From Legionella genomosp. 1 (GTDB lineage: Bacteria > Pseudomonadota > Gammaproteobacteria > Legionellales > Legionellaceae), in assembly GCA_945889365.1 (NCBI GenBank), contig CAMDBQ010000073.1, positions 1 to 7,038 of the forward strand: DNA of 7,038 nucleotides, given 5' to 3'. Of this stretch, positions 1 to 6,364 are shown in pieces. Position 1 is the first letter of the stretch. Each line of letters begins with the position of its first letter. Both the position numbers and the translations under genes were made by a program. The notes below the pieces were generated by a model that had not been told where the DNA came from, did no database searches, and saw only the letters and a list, made by a program, of their open reading frames with translations.

Positions 1-459
1 ATTCTTGATCAGTCCTGCTGTAGATAAACCAAAGTCCCCTTGTGAGAAACAGGCTGGTTTATTAACCAAAATTAAATGCACCATACTGTCCGCAGGGAAT
101 GTGAGCGATTTAAAACTATAATCAGTAAAAATATCCGCATTCACTGTCAAAAAAGGCATGTCTCCCAAAAGGGGCAAGGCGTTAACAATGCCGCCACCTG
201 TTTCAAGTCCGCCTGGTGGTTCGGGTGAATAGCATATTTGAATGCCCCAGCGTCCGCCATCACCTAACTGTTGACGAATGTGCCCGCCTAGCCAGGCGTG
301 ATTTATCACTATGCGTATAAATCCTGCTTGCGCCAGATTAGCAACGTGATATTCAATTAATGGAATATTATGCACCCTGCATAGGGCTTTGGGGGTTAAG
401 TCCGTTAATGGTCTTAGGCGTTCCCCACGGCCTGCGGCCAAAATCATCGCGGTTTTCAT
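1..459 (-). CDS. murU: MurU-type N-acetylmuramate-1-phosphate uridylyltransferase, 3' end cut by window edge
   Basis: This nucleotidyltransferase transfers UMP from UTP to MurNAc-1-phosphate, giving UDP-MurNAc in the cytoplasmic cell-wall recycling route that bypasses MurA. Only the first 153 codons are present, and the frame is open to the window edge; MurU is usually about 220-230 residues. Visible family marks are the N-terminal MKTAMILAAGRGERLRPLTD (residues 1-20, the nucleotide-binding GxGxRxxPLT signature), Lys24 in LTPKAL, INHAWLG (52-58), LETGGGI (85-91) and a metal-binding Asp109 in VNADIF. The INHAWLG and LETGGGI blocks match Pseudomonas MurU as I remember it, rather than the glucose-1-phosphate thymidylyltransferases of the same superfamily. 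The start ATG (459-457) shares an ATGA with the stop of upstream amgK, so translation is probably coupled. The family is certain and the exact substrate rests mainly on the pairing with amgK. Confidence 0.9.
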   Translation of the reverse strand, partial: MKTAMILAAGRGERLRPLTDLTPKALCRVHNIPLIEYHVANLAQAGFIRIVINHAWLGGHIRQQLGDGGRWGIQICYSPEPPGGLETGGGIVNALPLLGDMPFLTVNADIFTDYSFKSLTFPADSMVHLILVNKPACFSQGDFGLSTAGLIKN

Positions 460-1427
460 TCTTTATTTTTCTGCAAAAAAGGTCGTTGTATTTTTTGCTG
501 CATAAAGTGATAAAAGGGTTGTAGTTCCTCATAGCTTTCAAGGCAGGCCATGACATAGTTAAACGTCAATGGTAAATCTCGTAAGTAAGCAGGTTTATTA
601 TCACGAAAGTTCAGGCGGCAAAAAACGCCCAATACTTTTAAGTGCCGTTGTAAACCACACAAATCAAACGCGCGGGTGAAATCGGCGATATTTTCTCCAT
701 CATAAAAACAAGCAAGCCACTGCGTAATTTTCTCGCGAGGCCATTGTATGTAACAATCCTTTAATAGAGATACCAAATCATAAGTATGAGGTCCCTGCAT
801 GGCATCTTGGAAATCAATTACACCCAAGGTGTTTTCGGTAACAATTAGATTGCGTGAATGGTAGTCACGATGAATAAAGACTTGCGGTTGGTTCACAATC
901 TGGGTTGTCAGCCAATCAAATGTATTATTCAATAACAATGCTTCGTCTGCACTCAAGGTAAGGTTTAGATAGGCACCTAAAAACCACTCACGAAACAAGT
1001 TAATTTCGGCTAACATAAAGGCTTTGTCGAACGATGGGAGTAATGGGTTTGTCACTGGCGTAAGTTGTATTTGAGTCAGTGTATTAATCGCCAACTGATA
1101 TAGTTCATCAGCGTTATTTTCAGTGAGAGCACCTAGGAGCAGCTGATCACCTAAATCTTCAAGCAACGCAAAGCCTTGAGTATAGTCAACAGCATAAATG
1201 GTTGGCGTATGAACACCGTTTGTAGAAAGCACCTCGGCGATATTAACAAATGGAGCCAGTGTTTCTTTTCCGGGTGGCGCATCCATGATGACCCGGGTTG
1301 ATCCGTCGGTATGCAGACGAAAATAACGGCGAAAACTGGCATCGCCCGCCAATGGCGCTATGGTAAACGGTGTATCACGTAATATCGTTTTCAACCAATC
1401 GTTAAGTGCGTTTTGTCGGGTTTGCAT
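456..1427 (-). CDS. amgK: AmgK, anomeric N-acetylmuramate/N-acetylglucosamine kinase
   Basis: This cytoplasmic sugar kinase with the aminoglycoside phosphotransferase fold phosphorylates the anomeric hydroxyl of MurNAc (and GlcNAc), supplying MurU. The 323 residues are close to the usual length of about 340. Near the N terminus is GDASFRRYFR (28-37), the conserved DASFRRYFR block of the family, followed by VIMDAPPGKE (46-55). The catalytic loop is HRDYHSRN (186-193), with Asp188 the likely base and Asn193 a metal ligand, and the DFQDA motif carries Asp205. The stop overlaps the murU start as ATGA. A Shine-Dalgarno GGAG on the minus strand (1441-1438) lies 10 bases before the ATG. The gene is divergent from lptD with a 37-base gap, an arrangement I recall in Pseudomonas (lptD next to amgK-murU). 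In Pseudomonas this pathway contributes to intrinsic fosfomycin tolerance; the same here is inference. General annotation might call it only an aminoglycoside phosphotransferase, but the context argues against drug modification. Confidence 0.9.
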   Translation of the reverse strand: MQTRQNALNDWLKTILRDTPFTIAPLAGDASFRRYFRLHTDGSTRVIMDAPPGKETLAPFVNIAEVLSTNGVHTPTIYAVDYTQGFALLEDLGDQLLLGALTENNADELYQLAINTLTQIQLTPVTNPLLPSFDKAFMLAEINLFREWFLGAYLNLTLSADEALLLNNTFDWLTTQIVNQPQVFIHRDYHSRNLIVTENTLGVIDFQDAMQGPHTYDLVSLLKDCYIQWPREKITQWLACFYDGENIADFTRAFDLCGLQRHLKVLGVFCRLNFRDNKPAYLRDLPLTFNYVMACLESYEELQPFYHFMQQKIQRPFLQKNKE

Positions 1428-1435
1428 GGTATACT
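1427..1435 (+). promoter_or_regulatory. Candidate extended -10 promoter for lptD
   Basis: TGGTATACT forms a TGn extended -10 with a 5-of-6 match to TATAAT (1430-1435). No good -35 is seen 16-18 bases upstream, which an extended -10 can tolerate. Transcription would begin near 1442, about 23 bases before the lptD start. The site overlaps the amgK start codon on the other strand. It is a sequence-based prediction only. Confidence 0.42.
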
Positions 1436-1453
1436 TTCTCCAGCCGAGATCAT

Positions 1454-1457
1454 AAGG
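1454..1457 (+). promoter_or_regulatory. Ribosome binding site deciding the lptD GTG start
   Basis: AAGG lies seven bases before GTG 1465, ten before GTG 1468 and thirteen before TTG 1471. The spacing favours the first GTG. No ATG is available near the N terminus before the signal peptide. Confidence 0.55.
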
Positions 1458-1464
1458 CAGTTAA

Positions 1465-3993
1465 GTGGTGTTGAATATCAAGTTTTATTATACGTTAGCA
1501 AGTCTTGTGCTTCTAGCCGTTGGTTGTGTCGTTGGTGTGACTTATCATACCACAGCCCAAGCCGGCAATATAACAATTGAGCCTGTGCAGGCTTGCGTTC
1601 TAGCGCCAGGTACGCCGCTGACTAATTCTGTTCGCTCAAAAATAGCTCAATGTTTGGGGTGGGAAGCTAACAACGCCACGCCCATTTGTCACGGCTCATA
1701 TCAACCCATCAACATCACGCCGCTTGCTAATGCTGACGAAACACAAATTACTGCGGACAGCGTGTCATTTTACCCATCGGGTCGCTCAGAACTGACAGGG
1801 CGGGTGGGTGTCAATCAGACGGGGCGTGTAGTTAATGCGCAAACAGCATATGTGTATCGAGATGCAAAAACCAATCAAGTGACTCAAATCGAGCTGTTAG
1901 GTGATGTGCGCTATCTCGAGCCCGGTCGCATTATGATTGCTAAAAAAGCCACGATTAACCCCAATGATAAATCCGGTCGCGTGGATGATGTGTTGTATCG
2001 CTTTGATGTTCAGCGTGCGGCAGCTATTTTACCTGCTTGGGGGCGGGCCAATTTTATTGAGCGTTTTGCTAATGAAAATTATTTACTCCGCAAGGCAACC
2101 TATAGTAGTTGCGCACCCCAGGATAAAGCTTGGCAAATAGAAGCCAGTGAAATTACCCTGGATCATGCTACTGACACAGGTGTGGCAAGGAATGCGCTGC
2201 TGCGTGTCGATGAGTGGCCTGTGTTTTATACCCCCTATATGAGTTTCCCCACATCAAATGCACGAAAATCAGGATTTTTAATGCCAATATATGGATACTC
2301 CAATACGGGCGGTTTTGATTTGGCTTTGCCTTATTATCTGAATATGGCGCCAAATTTAGATGCAACCATTGTGCCGCATGAATACACACTACGCGGAACA
2401 ATGATTGGCGGGGATGCGCGATTCTTGACGGAGGACTCAGTAGGCATGATTGGCGGCAACTTTCTAGCCAACGATCGTGCCTTCAATAAATTTTTAAGTG
2501 CGAATCGTGATGAGTTTCCAACATTGAAGGGCGCATCAACAGATCGATGGTCTTTTCTGCTTCGTGATAGCACTCGCTTGGCTAGTAATTTACACATGAA
2601 TATTAATTATCAACAGGTATCTGATGATTATTATTTACAGGATTTCAGCAGCAATTTGGCAATCATGACTGAAAATCAATTGTTACGTCAAGGCGACCTG
2701 ACATATACCACCGATCATTGGTTGTATAGAGGGATGCTGCAAAGCTATCAAACGTTGAATCCTCCTGATCAATCTCGTGTTCTCGACGTATATCAGCGCC
2801 TGCCTCAGTTATTAGCACAAGGGTCATACAGCGACTTACCCATGCACGCAAATTTTAGCATGTTGGGAGAATTTGATTATTTTCGATGGCCAAATACCAA
2901 ACAGCCAGTACCACAAGGCCCTCGTTATCATGCCAATCCTATTTTATCTTTTCCTCAAGTAAAGCCGTGGGGTTACTTAACCCCCGAAGTGCAATTAGTG
3001 GAGAATTACTATAACTTGCATTCAGGCAGTGAGTTCGAGCCACATGCGGTTAATCGGACGATTCCTCGTTTTAGTGTGGATAGTGGCTTGACGTTTGAAC
3101 GCTCGGGTTCGCTGATGGGGGATGCTTATACACAAACACTGGAGCCGAGGCTTTTCTATCTTGATGTACCTTATCAGAATCAAAGCGTAGTGCCGACTTT
3201 TGACACAGCCTTTATGATATTTAATGCCGATCAACTGTTTCGTACCAATCGTTTTTCCGGTTTTGATCGTATTGGTGACGCAAATCAGCTTGCCTACGCT
3301 GCTACAACTCGATGGATATCGGACAAAACAGGGCGAGAAAAAGTCAGTGTTACGGTTGGGCAGTTGCGCTATTTTGCTGATCGGCGCGTAAACCTTTGCT
3401 ATGCTCCAGATGGGAATTGCATCGATGATCCTCTAGCGTTGGGATTGCTGTCACCAGTAGCCAAGTCTTCGCCTATAGCTTCAAGAGCCACCTACCAGAT
3501 AAACCAAACTTTGGGAGCAAGTGCTGATTATGTATGGGACGTACACACAAACGCCACGAATAATGGCAATTTAAATGTACATTACCGCCCCGATACAAAT
3601 AAAATTATTAATTTGGGCTATTCCTATCTCGTCAGTGGAAATGTTTTGGACGTACAGAACCATCTTATTCAAAATAAACCACTTCACCAATCGACCATTT
3701 CTTATGCCTGGCCACTGACGGATAAGTGGAGCACGCTGGGTGCATACAGTTATAATATTAGCGAAGGCTACGATATGATGACTTTTGCAGGGTTGCAGTA
3801 TGATACCTGTTGTTGGGCGTATCGATTGTTGGGCGGACATGCCTTTCAAGGCTTGGATGGACTGACGCCGCAGTATAATAATAATATTTATTTTCAAGTG
3901 TTGTTAAAAGGGCTCGGTTCAGTCGCCACCAGTGACCCTGCCAGTACAATCCAAAGCTACTTACCGGGATACCCTAATATATTTCAGCGGTAG
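1465..3993 (+). CDS. lptD: LptD, LPS-assembly outer-membrane protein
   Basis: LptD is the outer-membrane barrel that, with the lipoprotein LptE, inserts lipopolysaccharide into the outer leaflet. At 842 residues it is slightly longer than E. coli LptD (784). A signal peptide spans residues 1-33 (hydrophobic core about 9-25, likely cleavage after AQA). A periplasmic OstA/LptA-like jellyroll occupies about 93-190 (TQITADSVSFYPSGRSEL onward), and the barrel follows, with the family block RKSGFLMPIYGYSNTGG (about 268-284) and PYYLNMAPNLDAT. Cysteines that align with the E. coli disulfide partners are visible: Cys216 in YSSCAP and the adjacent pair Cys782-Cys783 in YDTCCWAY. The N-terminal partner would be one of Cys44, Cys63 or Cys75. 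A further pair, Cys645 and Cys652, sits in a barrel loop. The start is GTG at 1465, with AAGG at 1454-1457 seven bases upstream; the next codons, GTG and TTG, are alternative starts that leave the signal peptide intact. surA, the chaperone that assists its folding, follows after 78 bases. Confidence 0.97.
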   Translation: MVLNIKFYYTLASLVLLAVGCVVGVTYHTTAQAGNITIEPVQACVLAPGTPLTNSVRSKIAQCLGWEANNATPICHGSYQPINITPLANADETQITADSVSFYPSGRSELTGRVGVNQTGRVVNAQTAYVYRDAKTNQVTQIELLGDVRYLEPGRIMIAKKATINPNDKSGRVDDVLYRFDVQRAAAILPAWGRANFIERFANENYLLRKATYSSCAPQDKAWQIEASEITLDHATDTGVARNALLRVDEWPVFYTPYMSFPTSNARKSGFLMPIYGYSNTGGFDLALPYYLNMAPNLDATIVPHEYTLRGTMIGGDARFLTEDSVGMIGGNFLANDRAFNKFLSANRDEFPTLKGASTDRWSFLLRDSTRLASNLHMNINYQQVSDDYYLQDFSSNLAIMTENQLLRQGDLTYTTDHWLYRGMLQSYQTLNPPDQSRVLDVYQRLPQLLAQGSYSDLPMHANFSMLGEFDYFRWPNTKQPVPQGPRYHANPILSFPQVKPWGYLTPEVQLVENYYNLHSGSEFEPHAVNRTIPRFSVDSGLTFERSGSLMGDAYTQTLEPRLFYLDVPYQNQSVVPTFDTAFMIFNADQLFRTNRFSGFDRIGDANQLAYAATTRWISDKTGREKVSVTVGQLRYFADRRVNLCYAPDGNCIDDPLALGLLSPVAKSSPIASRATYQINQTLGASADYVWDVHTNATNNGNLNVHYRPDTNKIINLGYSYLVSGNVLDVQNHLIQNKPLHQSTISYAWPLTDKWSTLGAYSYNISEGYDMMTFAGLQYDTCCWAYRLLGGHAFQGLDGLTPQYNNNIYFQVLLKGLGSVATSDPASTIQSYLPGYPNIFQR
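1487..1492 (-). promoter_or_regulatory. Candidate -10 box for amgK-murU
   Basis: The minus strand reads a perfect TATAAT here, inside codons 8-10 of lptD. At the expected spacing the -35 region (TAGAAG or CTAGAA) is poor, so support is limited. A start near 1480 would give amgK a leader of roughly 50 bases that is complementary to the lptD leader. Confidence 0.32.
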
Positions 3994-4021
3994 CTTGTAT
4001 TTTGTTGTAGAATGGCCTAAA

Positions 4022-4049
4022 TTGCACCATATATGTGTGCATATATATT
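4022..4049 (+). promoter_or_regulatory. Weak candidate promoter for surA with an internal inverted repeat
   Basis: The 78-base lptD-surA gap contains TTGCAC (4022-4027) and TATATT (4044-4049) with a 16-base spacer, a weak sigma-70 match. A perfect 7-base inverted repeat, ATATATG-TGTG-CATATAT, lies at 4029-4046 across the spacer and -10. It could be an operator or a chance product of AT-rich DNA. It lacks the GC-rich stem and T tract of a terminator, so surA probably also receives lptD transcripts. Confidence 0.22.
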
Positions 4050-4071
4050 ACGATACTAACAGGTAAATAAA

Positions 4072-5361
4072 ATGCGAAAAGGGATACTGTTTGTTTTGAT
4101 GTTGCTACCGATACTGACCTTTGCTGAATCTGCCCAGCCACTCGATAAAGTGGTGGCAGTGGTAAATGATGATGTCATTACCGCGAGTGAATTGGCTACG
4201 CAGATTGATATTTTACGGCAACAGCTTGTTGCCAAAAATATGCAATTGCCGCCAGAAGCTGTTTTGCGTAAACAAGTATTACAACATTTAATTGATGTTG
4301 ATCTGCAGTTGCAATTAGCAAAAAATAATAATATTACCATTGACAGCACTGAGCTGGATGAAAGCATTGCGAAAATTGCGGCAGATAATCACTTGTCATT
4401 GACTCAGCTGCGTGAAGAGCTTGGCAAGCAAGGGTTAAGTTGGGAGGACTATCGCGACAATGTTCGTAAAGAAATGTTGCTTACCCGTATCCAGCAGCGG
4501 TCAGTAGGCAAGGATGTTGTCGTGTCATCCCAGCAAGTAAACGACTATCTAAAAACGTCTCATAATAATGAAAAAACACAACAACTGTTTCACGTGGCAA
4601 ATATAGTCATCCCCTTACCTGAAGCACCAACAACAGGGCAATTGAATAAAGCGCGTGAAAAAGCACGCATGCTGTTGACTAAAATCAAACAAGGTGGCGA
4701 CTTCAGTCAGATGGCTATTGCTGAATCCAGTGGCGAATATGCTTTGGAAGGTGGTGATTTAGGCGATCGTCATTTGGCAGAATTGCCTGAGGTATTTGCA
4801 AATGAAGTGATGGCGATGAAGGTTGGTGACGTGGCCGGCCCAATCCGTACAGGAAATGGCTTTCAGTTGATTAAGTTGATCTCCATTAATGAGAACAAAG
4901 ACCACCATGAAGTGACTAAAACCCATGTACGGCATATCTTGTTAAAACAAGATGCCAACATAACAACTGCCGAAGCAGATAAACAAATTAATAATTTGTA
5001 CCAACAACTAAAGTCGGGCAAGGATTTTGCTTTAATGGCCAAGCAATATTCCCTGGACGCAGCAAGTGCGATAAAAGGTGGAGATCTGGGCTGGGTTGTG
5101 TCAGACGAATTGGTTCCACCCTTTGCTAAAGCCATGAATGCCTTGCCGGTAAAGACAGTCAGTAAACCTGTGAAAACAGCTTTCGGCTGGCATTTAATAG
5201 AAGTTCTGGAGCGCAAAACGGTGGATGACTCAGAGTTGTTCAAACGACAGCAAGTCAGGCAGTTTCTACAACAACGAAAATTTACAGAGGCTGTGCAAAA
5301 TTGGCAACAACACATTCGCACAGATGCTTATGTAGATATTATGGAAAGGGAATTGGCATGA
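4072..5361 (+). CDS. surA: SurA, periplasmic chaperone and peptidyl-prolyl isomerase
   Basis: SurA binds unfolded outer-membrane proteins in the periplasm and delivers them to the BAM machinery; LptD is a known client in E. coli. The 429 residues match the E. coli length (428). A signal peptide covers about residues 1-18 (MRKGILFVLMLLPILTFA, cleavage before ES). The N-terminal chaperone domain begins LDKVVAVVNDDVITASEL (24-41), the hallmark of the family, and runs to about 165. Two parvulin domains follow: about 172-272 (FHVANIVIPLP to GFQLIKLI, with the GGDLG motif at 227-231) and about 284-381 (THVRHILLK to GWHLIEVLE, with GGDLGWV at 336-342). A C-terminal helix completes the chaperone module. 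The start ATG has AGG at 4061-4063, eight bases upstream. The stop TGA is embedded in ATGA, where a 9-codon frame begins that leads to pdxA. Confidence 0.97.
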   Translation: MRKGILFVLMLLPILTFAESAQPLDKVVAVVNDDVITASELATQIDILRQQLVAKNMQLPPEAVLRKQVLQHLIDVDLQLQLAKNNNITIDSTELDESIAKIAADNHLSLTQLREELGKQGLSWEDYRDNVRKEMLLTRIQQRSVGKDVVVSSQQVNDYLKTSHNNEKTQQLFHVANIVIPLPEAPTTGQLNKAREKARMLLTKIKQGGDFSQMAIAESSGEYALEGGDLGDRHLAELPEVFANEVMAMKVGDVAGPIRTGNGFQLIKLISINENKDHHEVTKTHVRHILLKQDANITTAEADKQINNLYQQLKSGKDFALMAKQYSLDAASAIKGGDLGWVVSDELVPPFAKAMNALPVKTVSKPVKTAFGWHLIEVLERKTVDDSELFKRQQVRQFLQQRKFTEAVQNWQQHIRTDAYVDIMERELA

Positions 5362-5390
5362 AGCTAAATTATCCTCCTTTGCCATGAAGC
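5357..5390 (+). repeat. 8-base direct repeat at the surA-pdxA junction
   Basis: CATGAAGC occurs at 5357-5364 and again at 5383-5390, a 26-base period. Each copy contains an ATG with good start context: the first overlaps the surA stop and the second is the pdxA start. Removing one 26-base unit would fuse the junction into a simple ATGA overlap with the Shine-Dalgarno correctly spaced for pdxA. Confidence 0.6.
5358..5387 (+). CDS. Possible 9-codon leader frame bridging surA and pdxA
   Basis: An ATG that overlaps the surA stop (ATGA at 5358-5361) opens a frame encoding MKLNYPPLP, and its TGA overlaps the pdxA start (ATGA at 5384-5387). A strong Shine-Dalgarno, AAAGGG (5345-5350), lies seven bases before this ATG. 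pdxA itself has no purine-rich site; its upstream bases read TCCTCCTTT (5373-5381 region), which resembles the anti-Shine-Dalgarno end of 16S rRNA. Ribosomes could therefore reach pdxA by termination and re-initiation through this frame. The peptide contains a Pro-Pro pair. Whether it is translated is unknown; the geometry is directly visible and the function is inferred. Confidence 0.4.
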   Translation: MKLNYPPLP

Positions 5391-6364
5391 CCATACTGGT
5401 AACCAGTGGCGAACCAGCGGGTATAGGGCCAGATCTTTGTCTGGCTTTAGCCGCACACGATTATCCTATCGTTATTCTGGGCGATAAAGCCTTGCTACAA
5501 TCCCGCGCTACACAGCTGGGAATTACAATAAGATTCGAAGATTACCAAGCTGGTGTGCCACCAGTTAAAAAAACCAATCATTTAACCGTTCTATCTATTC
5601 CCTGTGCTACAAATCCTGTGGCAGGTCAACTTAATCGTTTAAATGCTCCTTATGTAATGCAGATGCTAACTATGGCTGCGGATCATTGTCTCTTAGGTGA
5701 ATTTGCAGGCCTGGTCACGGCCCCTGTGCATAAAGCAATAATCAATCAAGCGGGCATTCCCTTTACTGGTCATACGGAATTTCTTGCCAAGTGTTGTCAA
5801 GTCAATACTGTTGTGATGATGTTGGCGTGCAAAGAAATGAAAGTGGCTCTTGTCACAACGCATTTGCCGCTTAGAGACGTTGCGGATGCCATAACCAGTG
5901 AACTACTTAAGGATGTACTTACTATATTAGATGCTAGTTTCAGACAAGACTTCGCCATCAGTAATCCCCTAATGTATGTCGCAGGTTTAAATCCGCATGC
6001 CGGGGAAGATGGCTATTTAGGGCGAGAAGAAATTGAAATTATCACGCCCACGCTGACAGAATTGAAAAAAAAAGGCATGAATATACAAGGCCCCTTCCCC
6101 GCAGATACCATGTTCACACCACGTAATGCAAAAAAATGCGACGTTTTTGTCGCCATGTATCATGACCAAGGCTTGTCCGTACTGAAATATGCAGGTTTTG
6201 GACATGCAGTAAATATAACACTGGGTTTACCTATAATTCGTACTTCAGTCGATCATGGAACAGCCTTGGATTTAGCTGGGACAGGTCTGGCTGAATCAAG
6301 TAGCTTGCAAGCCGCTGTGGATAGCGCGGTTAGTATGTCTAGGAATCGCAATGGCCATCATTAG
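5384..6364 (+). CDS. pdxA: PdxA, 4-hydroxythreonine-4-phosphate dehydrogenase
   Basis: PdxA oxidises 4-phosphohydroxy-L-threonine with NAD(P); the unstable product is used by PdxJ to build pyridoxine 5'-phosphate, the vitamin B6 precursor. The 326 residues match the family (E. coli 329). Landmarks are SGEPAGIGPDL (8-18), TAPVHK (112-117), GIPFTGHTEF (124-133), TTHLPLRDVADAIT (158-171), LNPHAGEDG (202-210), FPADTMF (238-244), MYHDQG (258-263) and NITLGLPIIRTSVDHGTA (277-294). The metal-binding histidines known from E. coli correspond to His160, His205 and His260. The start at 5384 is chosen because SGEPAGIGPD follows closely, as in homologues, and no upstream in-frame start exists. It has no ordinary Shine-Dalgarno and probably depends on coupling from surA or the small frame before it. 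A run of nine A (6065-6073) encodes Lys228-230. The 3' end overlaps folA by 14 bases; E. coli has rsmA at this place. Confidence 0.97.
   Translation: MKPILVTSGEPAGIGPDLCLALAAHDYPIVILGDKALLQSRATQLGITIRFEDYQAGVPPVKKTNHLTVLSIPCATNPVAGQLNRLNAPYVMQMLTMAADHCLLGEFAGLVTAPVHKAIINQAGIPFTGHTEFLAKCCQVNTVVMMLACKEMKVALVTTHLPLRDVADAITSELLKDVLTILDASFRQDFAISNPLMYVAGLNPHAGEDGYLGREEIEIITPTLTELKKKGMNIQGPFPADTMFTPRNAKKCDVFVAMYHDQGLSVLKYAGFGHAVNITLGLPIIRTSVDHGTALDLAGTGLAESSSLQAAVDSAVSMSRNRNGHH

Noticed and set aside
368..556. Open frame of 62 codons on the minus strand across the amgK-murU junction
   Set aside because: Both real genes occupy this strand in other frames with clear family motifs.
456..1427. Aminoglycoside-resistance kinase
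   Set aside because: The fold is shared, but the DASFRRYFR block and the pairing with murU next to lptD identify the cell-wall recycling kinase.
1513..1527. Possible lipobox (LAVGC) in the LptD signal region
   Set aside because: The -3 position is Ala rather than Leu, and LptD is a barrel with a normal signal peptidase I site after AQA further on; Cys21 is more likely within the signal peptide.
3571..3897. Open frame of 108 codons on the minus strand within lptD
   Set aside because: It overlaps the conserved LptD C-terminal barrel including the Cys pair, with no ribosome site or family resemblance.
4008..4013. TAGAAT as a -10 box just after lptD
   Set aside because: The bases at the expected -35 position (CAGCGG region) do not resemble TTGACA and no TG extension is present.
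4863..5321. Open frame of 152 codons on the minus strand within surA
   Set aside because: It is fully inside a clear surA coding region, is rich in Cys and Ser as antisense shadows often are, and shows no recognised domain.
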